In this document: piece after piece, positions 41,896 through 51,099 of the stretch
Layout of the letters: each line of letters opens with the position of its first letter
Numbering within the stretch: position 1 is the stretch's first letter
From: Variovorax sp. MHTC-1
GTDB taxonomy: Bacteria > Pseudomonadota > Gammaproteobacteria > Burkholderiales > Burkholderiaceae_C
Assembly: GCF_003984645.1 (NCBI RefSeq)
Contig: NZ_RWKI01000003.1
Span: forward strand, 1-64,000
Length of the DNA: 64,000 bases
Direction: 5' to 3'
Translations under genes and position numbers: made by a program
Notes under the pieces: generated by a model
What the model was told of the DNA's origin: nothing
Database searches by the model: none
The model's input: the letters and a program-made list of their open reading frames with translations, nothing else

Positions 41896-43368
41896 TCAGA
41901 AGAAGGTGGCACTGACGCGGAACAGCTTTTCCACGTCGCGCAACTGGCGCTTGCGCGGCACGAAGACCACGATGTGGTCGTTGCTCTCGATCACGGTGTC
42001 GCTGCGCGCGATGATCACCTTCGCCGGCGTCGTCGGCGCCTCGCGGGACGGGGGTGCGCCTTCGCCGAGCTCGGGCAGCCCGCGCATGATCAGCCCGACC
42101 TGCGCGCCCTTGGGCAACTGGAGCTCCGAGATCCTGCGGCCCACGACGCGCGAAGTCTTGCGGTCGCCCCGCGCCACGATCTCCAGCGCCTCGGCCACGC
42201 CGCGCCGCAGGCTGTGCACCGCCTGCACGTCGCCGCGCCGCACGTAGGCCAGCAGCTCGCCGAGCATGGTCTGCGCGGGCGACAGCGCAATGTCGATCTG
42301 CGTACCGTGCATCAGATCGGCATAGCTGCGCCGGTTGATCAGCGCCAGCACGCGCCTCGCGCCCAGGCGCTTGGCCAGGAGGCTGGCCATGATGTTGTCC
42401 TCGTCGTCGCTGGTGAGCGAGAGGAACAGGTCGATGTGCTCGATGCCCTCGTCTTCCAGCAGGTCTTCGTCGGTACCGTCACCATGCAGCACCAGCGCAC
42501 CGTGCGGCAGTTCGGAGGCGAGCTGAACGCAACGTGCGTGGTCGCGTTCCAGCACCTTGATCTGGTAGTTCCGGCCGGTCTCGATGAGCTGTCTTGCGAG
42601 CCGCAGCCCCACGCGGCCGCCGCCTGCGATCATGATGCGCTCGACATCGCGACGACCGGCGTGGTCGTCGAAGTGCAGCGCCGACAGCACCGCCTGCAGG
42701 TGCTCGCGAGCCGACAGCACGAACACCTCGTCGCCGGGCTCGATGAGCGTCTGGCCCTCGCAGCCGATGAAGCGGTCTGGCTCGTTCTCGAGCCGGCGGT
42801 AGATCGCGACGATGCGCATGTCGGCGCCGGGCACGCATTCGCGCAGCTCGGCAATGCTGTGCCGCACCAGCGGCGCTCCAGCCACCGCACGCACTGCCAC
42901 CAGGCAGGCCAGCCCGTTGGCGAACTCGCGCACCTGCAGCGCCTCGGGGTACTCGACCAGCTTGCCGATATAGCGCGTCAGCGATTCCTCCGGGCAGAGC
43001 ACGCGGTCGACGGCAAAGCCTTCCTTGCCGAGGAGCGGGCTGTTGTCCTTGAATGCATTGGAGCGCACGCGCGCGATGCGTGTGGGAATGCCGAATACCT
43101 GGTGGGCCACCTTGCAGCAGACCAGGTTGGTCTCATCCTGAGCGGCGCAGGCGATCAGCATGTCGGCATCGCGCGCACCGGCTTCGGCCAGCACGTCCGG
43201 CTCGATGCCGCTGCCCACCACGCCGCGGAGTTCGATGCGTTCTTCGAGTTCGCGCAGGCGCACCGCGTCGATGTCGATGACGGTGATGTCGTTGCGCTCC
43301 GAGACGAGCGTGCCGGCCACGCTCTCGCCGATTCGGCCTGCGCCGAGAATGATGATCTTCAAAGCCAA
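41896..43368 (-). CDS. trkA: Trk potassium uptake regulatory subunit TrkA
   Basis: The protein has 490 residues, about 30 longer than most TrkA proteins. It has two RCK repeats: MALKIIILGAGRIGESVAGT with VIDID, and IMIAGGGRVGLRLARQLIET with VLERD, each followed by a TrkA-C domain. The extra length is a Pro/Glu-rich insert (LPELGEGAPPSREAPTTPAK) inside the last TrkA-C domain. It is cytoplasmic, binds NAD(H)/ATP and gates TrkH, encoded 15 bp downstream. Confidence 0.94.
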   Translation of the reverse strand: MALKIIILGAGRIGESVAGTLVSERNDITVIDIDAVRLRELEERIELRGVVGSGIEPDVLAEAGARDADMLIACAAQDETNLVCCKVAHQVFGIPTRIARVRSNAFKDNSPLLGKEGFAVDRVLCPEESLTRYIGKLVEYPEALQVREFANGLACLVAVRAVAGAPLVRHSIAELRECVPGADMRIVAIYRRLENEPDRFIGCEGQTLIEPGDEVFVLSAREHLQAVLSALHFDDHAGRRDVERIMIAGGGRVGLRLARQLIETGRNYQIKVLERDHARCVQLASELPHGALVLHGDGTDEDLLEDEGIEHIDLFLSLTSDDEDNIMASLLAKRLGARRVLALINRRSYADLMHGTQIDIALSPAQTMLGELLAYVRRGDVQAVHSLRRGVAEALEIVARGDRKTSRVVGRRISELQLPKGAQVGLIMRGLPELGEGAPPSREAPTTPAKVIIARSDTVIESNDHIVVFVPRKRQLRDVEKLFRVSATFF

Positions 43369-43433
43369 TTACCCCCGAGACGGTTTATACGCCCCAAGGG
43401 GATTGCGTCGGTGCAGTATTCAGCGAGCGGGGC

Positions 43434-43769
43434 CTACGTCGCCGTTGCGGCCGCTTCGCAGCGGACGCTCAACGGCAGCCCGTCATCATTGGCCGCCTTG
43501 AAGCGCCGCTGCGCGGTCGCAGTGTTCTTCGCATCCGGCAGGCCTTCGCCTTCCATGTACACCAGCGTTCCACATGTCGGGCAGAAGACCTGCTCGACCC
43601 AGCGGCCCACATCGCTGCCTCTGCGCCGGCTGCGGCGATCGCCTTCGATGCCGAGGATCGCATCGGCTCCGCACTTCGTTCGGTACGAGAACGGCGATCC
43701 GCCCGCGTCGGCGCCGCAGGAACAGCAAGCGAGGCTACATAAGGCGCACTTGGCGTGTGACTTGCCCAT
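43434..43769 (-). CDS. GFA-like zinc-binding protein, probably degenerate
   Basis: The frame encodes 111 residues. The C-terminal half (EGDRRSRRRGSDVGRWVEQV then FCPTCGTLVYMEGEGLPD) looks like the GFA family (glutathione-dependent formaldehyde-activating-type, CxxC zinc sites). The N-terminal half has many cysteines but the usual CHCxxCQ pattern is distorted and the middle seems to have lost residues. The protein may be a decayed copy; it sits at the edge of a region of broken genes. Confidence 0.5.
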   Translation of the reverse strand: MGKSHAKCALCSLACCSCGADAGGSPFSYRTKCGADAILGIEGDRRSRRRGSDVGRWVEQVFCPTCGTLVYMEGEGLPDAKNTATAQRRFKAANDDGLPLSVRCEAAATAT

Positions 43770-43934
43770 TGCTTTCCCAGTAGGTGCGCTTCTTGGCTAT
43801 GCGGGGATCTTCCATCGATGGCTGGATGTTCCCTTGGGCATCCACTGCTCGCGAAGTGATGGCGTGTTCCCCCGGCGTGGCGTTGAGATCGGCTGCGCAC
43901 TGCGGGCTGCATCGGCACATGTCGGGGGATCGCT

Positions 43935-44288
43935 ATGAGACTCTTCGTCCTCCACCTGGGGCGGCACCCTGGCGACCGGTGAGGAGAAGTGGTCCAGCCG
44001 CGCGCAGCCGCCACAGCCGCCGGGAGGGGTGCACCTCGGCAACGTTCGGACCTTCTTCCTGACCACCGGCGCCGATTTTCGTGCGCCGCCGCCGGCCTGG
44101 ACGCGCTGCTGCGGAACACCGATGGCATGTACGAGAAGATGGGCCGCCAGGCCGGCGACTCGCGCGTGTACGCCGGCATTCACCATCCGATGGACTTGAA
44201 CGCCGGATACGAGATCGCACGCAAGGTGTCTGCGCGCGCGCTGCAGGTGGGCGTGCCGAAGGACAAGCCGTTCATGCCGCAGGACTAG
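43935..44288 (+). pseudogene. C-terminal relic of a PAP2/vanadium haloperoxidase-like phosphatase
   Basis: One frame reads HLGNVRTFFLTTGADFRAPP, and a second frame further on reads YEKMGRQAGDSRVYAGIHHP followed by MDLNAGYEIARKVSARALQ to a stop at 44286-44288. Together they match the end of the PAP2/vanadium-haloperoxidase superfamily, in which SRxxxGxH-x3-D is the last active-site motif. A frameshift lies near 44090 and the N-terminal portion is absent. The TAG stop is supplied by the first bases of the palindromic element at 44285. Confidence 0.6.
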
Positions 44289-44556
44289 GGCCTGTTAACG
44301 CTATTTGCGGGGATCGCGTTGCCCAGCCAAGGGGCTGGATGCAAGGCGCCCGTGCGCAGCAAGGCTTGCGCCTTGCAAGCGCGGGCAACGCCGCAGACGG
44401 CCCCTTGGCTGGGCAACCCGCAGGGAAGGCCTGCCAGGGCGCGCCACTCGGCGTTGCGCTCCTTGTGCGTGCCGACGCACGCACGGCGTCGCGCGCCTTG
44501 ATTGGCCCGCCCTGGCAGGCCTTCGCGACCCCGCAAATAGCGTTAACAGGCCCTAG
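44285..44556. mobile_element. 272-bp nested-palindrome element (MITE-like)
   Basis: Perfect 28-bp terminal inverted repeats occupy 44285-44312 and 44529-44556 (outer end CTAGGGCCTGTTAACGC). Inside are two further perfect inverted repeats: 18 bp (44318-44335 with 44400-44417) and 16 bp (44426-44441 with 44508-44523), each enclosing a smaller hairpin. The ends are CTAG, which could be a duplicated 4-bp target. No transposase frame is present. The structure fits a miniature inverted-repeat element or a repetitive extragenic palindrome cluster. It sits exactly between the phosphatase relic and the histidine kinase stop. Confidence 0.75.
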
Positions 44557-44574
44557 CTCGATTGCGAGCAAGTC

Positions 44575-45771
44575 TCAAGCGTCGCTGAAAATGCGCCTTG
44601 CACAGATCCGCGGCAACTGCAGCTCGAAGCATGTGGCGGTCTTGTCCGAACTTACCTCGACGGTGCCGCCGTGCGCGTTGGCAATCTCGCGCACGACATA
44701 CAAGCCAAGGCCCAGGTTGGCGCCGGCGACCTGAGAATCCACATCCGCTTCGTCGTCTCCGGCACGCACGAGCGGATCGAAGAGCTTCGGGAGCAGGCTG
44801 GCGGGAATTGGCTTCCCGCTATTGCGTACTTGAAGGGTCACTTCCTCATCGCGAGTGCCGTCCAAAACGACGCGAATGGCTGAGCCTTTGAAGCCATACT
44901 TCAAGGCGTTGAAGACCAGATTCGACAGCGCCTGATGCAAGCGCCGAGCATCCCATTCACCTTCCATGTTCCCTGCCGATTCCAGAATCAGCTCGTGCTC
45001 CGCGCTTATTGCGGCAATCTCGTCCAATGTATTGCGCGCAAACTGATCGAGCAGGAGATGCGCCGGTTCGATGGTCAGTCCGGCTCCTAGTCGATGTCGG
45101 GTGTATTCGACCAGATCGTCCAAGAGCGCCCTCATCTGCGCGACGCTGCGCAGAACCAGGTCGGACCGCCCGGGGGCTTCGGGGTGCTCGCGCAGAGTCA
45201 AGGTGGCACAGGTTGCAATCGTGCTCAGCGGCCCGCGCAGGTCGTGGCCCAGCATGCCAAGGAACAGATCTCGCGTTCTATCTACCTCGGTCACGAAAAC
45301 GCGCAACGATTCCGCCATCGCCTGGTCGACCGCTTCGTTGAAGCGTGTGACGTCTTCCAGATCCTGAACATGCAGCTCGTTCGAAGATGCGCTCCACCGC
45401 CGCAGTACCGTTGCGCGAAGCGCCCTGTACTCGGCTGCCATCTGCTCTATCTCAAAGCCTTGGCGCTCGCGCTGACGGGCATGGCTGCGCGATGGCACGT
45501 TCTTGGAGGTAGAGGCCGTCGCGCTGTTGCCCTCGGACTTTGCCCGTTGCTCGGCGTCGTCCTGCGGCCTGTGCATGTCCGCGGCGATTTCCTGGAGGAT
45601 CAGCTTTCCGTGATCGAGCAGCGCAGCCTCATCCATCCGCGCTCCAGGAGGCCACTGGGCCCTGGCAAACGCCACCCAGTCAATCAGAATCGGATCCAGG
45701 TTCGTGGATATGAAGGTGGAAAGGCGCATCGGCCGATTTTGCGACGAATAACCCAATTCGCCTGTATTCAT
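44575..45771 (-). CDS. Cytoplasmic sensor histidine kinase with RsbRD-like N-terminal domain
   Basis: The longest frame has 398 residues; ATG 45729 (MRLSTFIS) fits the family start better, and neither start has a clear ribosome binding site. The N-terminal helical domain (FISTNLDPILIDWVAFARAQ to MHRPQDDAEQRAKSEG) resembles the RsbRD N-terminal domain. The kinase core has LFLGMLGHDLRGPLSTIATC (phospho-acceptor His), NLVFNALKYG and GLGLYVVREIANAHGG. There is no membrane segment. It is divergent from the multi-PAS kinase at 45906. No partner regulator is adjacent on its own strand. Confidence 0.88.
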   Translation of the reverse strand: MNTGELGYSSQNRPMRLSTFISTNLDPILIDWVAFARAQWPPGARMDEAALLDHGKLILQEIAADMHRPQDDAEQRAKSEGNSATASTSKNVPSRSHARQRERQGFEIEQMAAEYRALRATVLRRWSASSNELHVQDLEDVTRFNEAVDQAMAESLRVFVTEVDRTRDLFLGMLGHDLRGPLSTIATCATLTLREHPEAPGRSDLVLRSVAQMRALLDDLVEYTRHRLGAGLTIEPAHLLLDQFARNTLDEIAAISAEHELILESAGNMEGEWDARRLHQALSNLVFNALKYGFKGSAIRVVLDGTRDEEVTLQVRNSGKPIPASLLPKLFDPLVRAGDDEADVDSQVAGANLGLGLYVVREIANAHGGTVEVSSDKTATCFELQLPRICARRIFSDA

Positions 45772-45905
45772 CCGCGTGGCGCGGTGACAGCGGTCACGAG
45801 GGCGTTCAGAATAGTGTTCGCCACCACCCTTGGAGGAGCCGGCTTACCACCGGCGCTGCGCGACATGCTGCGGTTCACATGCCGCGACGCCTATCGGAGT
45901 CGCTC

Positions 45906-48900
45906 GTGACGAAACGTAAGAACGACGAATCGCTGTTGCGCCCTGCGTATCGGTCTTTCGAGCCGCAGGCCGAAGCGTCGCCGCGCGAGCACGCCGAGCT
46001 GCTGAATCTCACGCACGACGCCATGTTCGTGCGCGACATGGAAGCAGCGATCAAGTACTGGAACCGCGGCGCCGAGGAGATGTATGGATGGACGGCTGAA
46101 GAGGCGCTCGGCAAGTCCGCGGTCGAGCTGCTGAAGACCATCTCCTCCGTGCCTCTGGAGCAGATCGAATCGCAGGTGCTCCGCACCGGACGCTGGGAAG
46201 GCGAGCTGGTGCATCACAGGCGAAACGGCACACCGGTGGTCGTGGCGAGCCGCCTGGCATTGCAGCGAGACGAGCAGGGCGAGCCGGTGGCGATCCTGGC
46301 GACCACTACCGACATCACGGAGCGCAAGCGGATCGAGCAGGCTCGGCAGGATCTCGAGGAGCAATGGAGAGCCGCCTTCGAGGCGAATCCCACGATGTAT
46401 TTCATCATCAATGCGGCCGGCGTGATCCTGTCGGTGAACCCCGTCGGAGCAGAGCAGCTGGGTTGGGACGTGGCCGAACTGATCAGCCAGCCGGTGCTGA
46501 ACGTGTTCCACGAAGCCGATCGGGCGTTCGTCCAGGGAAACGCCGAGCAGGCTTTCCGGCAGCCAGGGCGCGTGATGCGCTGGAAGGCGCGCAAGGTCCG
46601 CAAGGACGGCTCGATGCTGTGGGTCCGGGAGTCGGCGAACGCAGTCGTGCTGCGGAGCGGGCCGGTGCTGCTCGTGGCCTGCGAGGACATCACCGAGCGC
46701 AAGCACGCCGAGGATGCGCTTCGCGAGAGCGAGGAGCGCTTTCGCACGTTGGTGCAGTTCTCCTTCGACGTGTACTGGGAGAGCGACGCCCGGCATCGCT
46801 TCACCCGGCAGGAGTACTCCGCACAGTTTGGACGCGCGCCGGCGCCCGGCTCGGAGATCGGCAAGACGCGCTGGGAAGTGCCCTACCTCGAGCCTGACGA
46901 AGAGGCGTGGCGCCAGCACCGCGCCACGCTCGATGCCCATGTCCCGTTCCGCGACTTCGAGCTCGCCCGGTCGACGCCCGAAGGCGGCAAGCGCCATGTG
47001 TCGGTATCCGGCCTGCCGATGTTCGACGACGCGGGGCGCTTCATCGGCTACCGCGGCGTCGGGCGGGACATCACCGAGCGAAAGCGCGCCGAAGAAGCGC
47101 TGCGACGCAGCGAGAAGGAGCTTCGGGAGGTGCTCGAGACGATGCCGGCGATCGCTTTCGTCACCAACGCCGATGGCTCCGGTGTGCTCGTCAACCGGCG
47201 CGGGAGCGACTACACCGGCTTCTCGCCTTCTGGATGGAACTGGCAAGCCGCCGTTCATCCCGAAGACCTGCCCAGCTATCTGGAAGCCAGGGCCCAACGC
47301 ATGGCGACCGGCGAGCCTTTCGAGCAGGAAGCCCGCTTTCGCCGCGCGGACGGCGAATACCGCTGGTTCCTGAGCCGCGCCGTGCCGGTGCGCAGCGACG
47401 ATGGAAGCATCCTGAAGTGGTATGGAGTCCTGACCGACATCGAAGATCGCAGGCGCGCGGAAGAAGAACGCCGCGCGCACATGTGGTTCCTGGAAAGCAT
47501 GAATCGCGTCAACCGCGCCATGCAGGGAACCAATGACCTCGAGAAGATGATGAGCGATGTGCTCGAGGCGGTCCTCGAGATCTTTGCCTGCGACCGGGCG
47601 TGGCTCACCTATCCGTGCGATCCGGAGGCTGCCCGCTGGCGCGCGGTCATGGAACAGACGCGGCCCGAGTTTCCCGGCGCGTTCAGCCTGGGCGCCGAGC
47701 TGCCGCTCGATACGGATATCGCCACGGTGTTCCGGGCAGCGCGCGCTGCCAGCGGAGCAGTGTCGTTCGGCCCTGGCTGCGAGCTCCAGCTGCCGGCGCA
47801 GCTCACCGAGAGTTTCAGCATCCGGTCCGTGCTCGCCATGGCGCTGTACCCCAAGGGCGATCAACCTTACCTCTTCGGGCTGCACCAGTGCTCGCGCCCG
47901 CGCGCGTGGACGGCGCAGGAGGAGCGGCTGTTCGAGGAGATCGGGCATCGGCTTGCCGACGCGCTCACCAGTCTTCTCATCTTCCGCAGCCTGCGCGAAA
48001 GCGAGCGCAAGCTCGAAGAGGCGCAACGCATGGCGCATCTCGGTCATTGGGAAGCCGACCTGGACAGCGGTCGCGTGACCGCCTCGGAAGAAGCCTTCCG
48101 CATCCATGGCCTCAAGCGGCCCGAGTCCGGTCAGCTGGAAGGCCGGTTGCTGGACCTCGTCCATCCGGACGACCGGGAAAGGGTGGAGCAGGCCAACGAC
48201 GCCGGCGTGCAGGGCGGCCCGCGCTTCGACATGGAGTACCGCGTGGTGCGTCCTGACGGGAAGGTGCGCGTGGTCCACAACAGCGCCGACGTGGCGCGCG
48301 ATCCCTCCGGCCGGCCGCGGCGCTTCTTCGGCATCGTGCAGGACATGACGGAGCTCAGGCATGCGGAAGAGGAGCTGCGCGAAAGCGAAAGCCGATACCG
48401 CCACATCTTCCAGGGCGCGAGCGTTTCGATCTGGGAAGAGGACCTGTCCGCGGTCGAGGCCGCCATCGACGACCTCAAGGCGCAGGGCGTGCGCGACTTG
48501 CGCCGGTACCTGGCCACGCATCCCGAATTCGTGCGGCAGGCGCTCGCCATGGTGAAGGTGATCGACGTCAATGACGCGACCATCAAGCTGTTCGGAGCGC
48601 AAAGCAAGGAGGAGCTCATGGTGTCGCTCCCCAGGCTCGTCCTGCCGGAAACCGAGCAGCTGTTCGCGCAAGAGCTGTGCGCGCTGGCAGAGGGCCGCAC
48701 TTCCTTTACGGCCGAGACGGTGCGCGCAACGCTGAAGGGGGACAAGCTGTCCGTCCTCCTCACGATCGCGTTTCCGCCTCAGCCGGCCAAGTTCGGCAGC
48801 ACGCTCGTGAGCATCATGGACATCACCGAGCGCAAGCGGGCCGAGTATTTGACGCGGCAGATGTTCGAGAGTGCCTCCGATGGCGTGGCCGTGATCGGCC

Positions 48901-49931
48901 GGGATTACCGCTATCAAAGGGTCAATGCGGTCTACGAGCGCAACTGGAGGATGCCGGCCGAAAAGATCGTCGGCATGCACGTCGCCGATCTCCTCGGGAC
49001 CGACGTCTTCGAGCGCACCATGAAGCCGAGTCTCGACCGCTGTCTCGCCGGAGAGCAGTTCACCGTCGCAGAATGGTTCACGACCGAACTGGGCCGCTTC
49101 TACCTGTCGGTGTCCTATTCGCCGCTGCGGCTCGACTCGGAGCGCCTGGAGGCAGCGCTTGTGATCACGCGCGATCTCACCGACCACGTGCTCGCGTCGG
49201 AAGCCCTGCGCGAGGCCCAGGCGGCGCTTGCGCGAGTGAACCGCGTGACCACGCTCGGCGTGCTCGCGGCCTCGATCGCGCACGAGGTCAACCAGCCGCT
49301 CGGGGCCATTGTCGCGAGCGCTGGGTCCTGCGCGCGCTGGCTCGCGGCCCGGCCACCCGAGCTCGAAAAGGCACAGCGCTCGCTCGAACGCATGGCCAGG
49401 GACGGCAAGCGCGCGAGCGAAGTCATCGACCGCATCCGCGCCCTGGTGATGCGCCAGCCGCCGCGCCGGGACCGCGTCGACGTCAACCAGACCATCCTCG
49501 ACGTGATTGCGCTCACGCGCGACCAGATGCGCCGCAACGACATAGCGCTCGAGAAGACGCTCGCCGACGGCCTGCCGCCCGTGTGGGGCGACAGGGTGCA
49601 GCTCCAGCAGGTGGTGATCAACCTGATCGTCAACGCCGTCGAGGCCATGAGCGCGCCCGGCGATCGCCCGCGACAGCTGGTCATCGGCGCGAGCGAGACG
49701 GAGGGCGGCGTGTGCATCGAGGTGCGCGACTCGGGCCCCGGCATCGTGCCGGAGATCGCGGACAAGCTCTTCGAGCCCTTCCATACCTCGAAGGCACAGG
49801 GCATCGGCATGGGGCTTTCAATCAGCCGGTCGATCATCGAGGCCCACGGCGGCAAGCTCTGGAGCGCGCCGAACCTGCCCCACGGCGCCGTGTTCCGGTT
49901 CTCGCTGCCGATCGGGGAACGGGAGCCATAG
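45906..49931 (+). CDS. Large multi-PAS/GAF sensor histidine kinase (FixL/DctB-type core)
   Basis: I prefer the GTG at 45906 (CGGAG at good spacing) over the ATG at 45879; the length is 1341 residues. In order: PAS domains at roughly 31-141, 151-265, 275-390 and 400-515, a GAF domain at 530-700, and PAS domains at 705-815, 825-975 and 980-1090. Most PAS units end in a PAC motif (DITERKR-type). The kinase core carries SIAHEVNQPLGAIVASAGSC (His about 1126), NLIVNAVEAM, DSGPGI and GIGMGLSISRSIIEAHGGKL. No membrane helix is present. The FixJ-type regulator overlaps its stop. Signals are unknown; no heme or flavin ligand motif is obvious. Confidence 0.9.
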   Translation: MTKRKNDESLLRPAYRSFEPQAEASPREHAELLNLTHDAMFVRDMEAAIKYWNRGAEEMYGWTAEEALGKSAVELLKTISSVPLEQIESQVLRTGRWEGELVHHRRNGTPVVVASRLALQRDEQGEPVAILATTTDITERKRIEQARQDLEEQWRAAFEANPTMYFIINAAGVILSVNPVGAEQLGWDVAELISQPVLNVFHEADRAFVQGNAEQAFRQPGRVMRWKARKVRKDGSMLWVRESANAVVLRSGPVLLVACEDITERKHAEDALRESEERFRTLVQFSFDVYWESDARHRFTRQEYSAQFGRAPAPGSEIGKTRWEVPYLEPDEEAWRQHRATLDAHVPFRDFELARSTPEGGKRHVSVSGLPMFDDAGRFIGYRGVGRDITERKRAEEALRRSEKELREVLETMPAIAFVTNADGSGVLVNRRGSDYTGFSPSGWNWQAAVHPEDLPSYLEARAQRMATGEPFEQEARFRRADGEYRWFLSRAVPVRSDDGSILKWYGVLTDIEDRRRAEEERRAHMWFLESMNRVNRAMQGTNDLEKMMSDVLEAVLEIFACDRAWLTYPCDPEAARWRAVMEQTRPEFPGAFSLGAELPLDTDIATVFRAARAASGAVSFGPGCELQLPAQLTESFSIRSVLAMALYPKGDQPYLFGLHQCSRPRAWTAQEERLFEEIGHRLADALTSLLIFRSLRESERKLEEAQRMAHLGHWEADLDSGRVTASEEAFRIHGLKRPESGQLEGRLLDLVHPDDRERVEQANDAGVQGGPRFDMEYRVVRPDGKVRVVHNSADVARDPSGRPRRFFGIVQDMTELRHAEEELRESESRYRHIFQGASVSIWEEDLSAVEAAIDDLKAQGVRDLRRYLATHPEFVRQALAMVKVIDVNDATIKLFGAQSKEELMVSLPRLVLPETEQLFAQELCALAEGRTSFTAETVRATLKGDKLSVLLTIAFPPQPAKFGSTLVSIMDITERKRAEYLTRQMFESASDGVAVIGRDYRYQRVNAVYERNWRMPAEKIVGMHVADLLGTDVFERTMKPSLDRCLAGEQFTVAEWFTTELGRFYLSVSYSPLRLDSERLEAALVITRDLTDHVLASEALREAQAALARVNRVTTLGVLAASIAHEVNQPLGAIVASAGSCARWLAARPPELEKAQRSLERMARDGKRASEVIDRIRALVMRQPPRRDRVDVNQTILDVIALTRDQMRRNDIALEKTLADGLPPVWGDRVQLQQVVINLIVNAVEAMSAPGDRPRQLVIGASETEGGVCIEVRDSGPGIVPEIADKLFEPFHTSKAQGIGMGLSISRSIIEAHGGKLWSAPNLPHGAVFRFSLPIGEREP

Positions 49932-50557
49932 TGGCAACCGAGCGGCCCGTGGTCTTCGTGGTCGACGACGACCTGGCCATGCGCGAGGCGCTCCAGGATC
50001 TCCTCGCCTCCGTCGGCATGGACGTGCGCGTCTACGCCTCGACGCAGGACTTCATGCAGGCGCAGCGCCCGGACGCGCCCGGCTGCCTGGTGCTCGACGT
50101 GCGGCTGCCCGGCGCGAGCGGATTGAGCTTTCAAGAAGAACTCCCGCGGGCGGGCGTCGATCTGCCGGTGATCTTCATCACCGGCCACGGCGACATTCCA
50201 ATGACGGTGCGCGCCATGAAGGCCGGCGCAGTCGAGTTCCTGAGCAAGCCCTTCCGCGACCAGGAGCTTCTCGATGCGATCGATGCCGCGATCGAGCGGC
50301 ACCGCGCGCAGCGCCTCGAGACGGCGCTCGTCGCGGAGCTCCGGCAACGCTTCGCCGCGCTCACCCAGCGCGAGCGCGAAGTCATGGCGCTGGTGAGCAC
50401 CGGGCGCGTGAACAAGCAGATCGCGGCCGAGCTGAGCATCAGCGAGGCCACCGTCAAGGTCCACCGCGGGCAGATCATGCGCAAGATGCAGGCGAAGTCC
50501 CTGGCGCAGCTGGTGCGCATCGCGGACAGGCTCGGCCTCTCCAACCCGAGGCCTTAG
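49931..50557 (+). CDS. FixJ-family response regulator
   Basis: The GTG at 49931 overlaps the end of the kinase gene and gives 208 residues. The receiver domain has VVDDDLAMREALQDLLAS, phosphoacceptor Asp56 in LVLDVRLPGASG, ITGHGDIPMTVRAMKAGAVE and FLSKPF. The LuxR helix-turn-helix runs from LTQREREVMALVSTGRVNKQ to the C-terminus. It is the direct partner of the multi-PAS kinase and should bind DNA as a dimer when phosphorylated. Confidence 0.94.
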   Translation: MATERPVVFVVDDDLAMREALQDLLASVGMDVRVYASTQDFMQAQRPDAPGCLVLDVRLPGASGLSFQEELPRAGVDLPVIFITGHGDIPMTVRAMKAGAVEFLSKPFRDQELLDAIDAAIERHRAQRLETALVAELRQRFAALTQREREVMALVSTGRVNKQIAAELSISEATVKVHRGQIMRKMQAKSLAQLVRIADRLGLSNPRP

Positions 50558-50681
50558 AGCCCAGAGGGCTGACCGGCCCTATACCAAAGTCGTAGTGCGC
50601 GTGACGCACGTGCAATGGTCTTGCGCGCGCAATCGGCCTAGTCTTGCGTCAACGCTCAAGAAGACCTGCAAGGAGAACCCA

Positions 50682-51062
50682 GTGCGCAACAACCCGACCG
50701 TAGCGATCGTGGACGACGATGAATCGGTTCGAGACACCACGAAAGACCTGCTCGACTCCGCCGGCTTGTCGGCCGCCACCTTCGACTCGGCCGAGAGCTT
50801 CCTGCAATCGAAGGGCACGTGCGCCATCCGATGCCTCATCGCCGACATGCGCATGCCTGGGATGACCGGGCTCGAGCTGCACGACCGCCTGGCTGCCGCC
50901 GGCACCCCGATTCCCACGGTCCTCATCACCGCCTACCCCGACGAACGGGCGCTGGTGCGCGCCCTGGAGACGGGCGTGATCTGCTTTCTCACAAAGCCTT
51001 TCAGTGCGGAAGACCTCCTCGCCTGCATCGACATCGCCCTGCGGGGACGCCAGCCCGCGTGA
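50682..51062 (+). CDS. Single-domain response regulator (receiver only)
   Basis: The GTG at 50682 follows AAGGAGAACCCA and gives 126 residues. It contains only a receiver: TVAIVDDDESVRDTTKDLLD, Asp55 in CLIADMRMPGMTG, LITAYPDERALVRALETGVI and FLTKPFSAEDL. There is no output domain, so it may compete for phosphate with the FixJ-type regulator upstream or act as a FixT/CheY-like modulator. It lies 124 bp downstream of that regulator on the same strand. Confidence 0.92.
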   Translation: MRNNPTVAIVDDDESVRDTTKDLLDSAGLSAATFDSAESFLQSKGTCAIRCLIADMRMPGMTGLELHDRLAAAGTPIPTVLITAYPDERALVRALETGVICFLTKPFSAEDLLACIDIALRGRQPA

Positions 51063-51099
51063 GGCGCACGACCATGTTTCCCGGAGCCGCTTCATCGAA

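Noticed and set aside
44285..44556. Short frames inside the nested-palindrome element on both strands
   Set aside because: They arise from the inverted symmetry of the element; the same words appear on both strands and no protein family is recognised.
44285..44556. Integron attC site
   Set aside because: The element is strongly palindromic, but the GTTAAC-containing ends do not match the RYYYAAC/GTTRRRY core sites, there is no integrase gene, and the flanks do not look like gene cassettes.
45891..49784. 1297-residue minus-strand frame antisense to the multi-PAS kinase
   Set aside because: It is the shadow of a strongly biased GC-rich gene. Its translation is rich in His, Arg and Asp with no domains, while the plus strand carries clear PAS, GAF and kinase motifs. 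The same reasoning removes the long antisense frames at 59810-62431, 55563-58121, 35741-38029 and 9631-11832.
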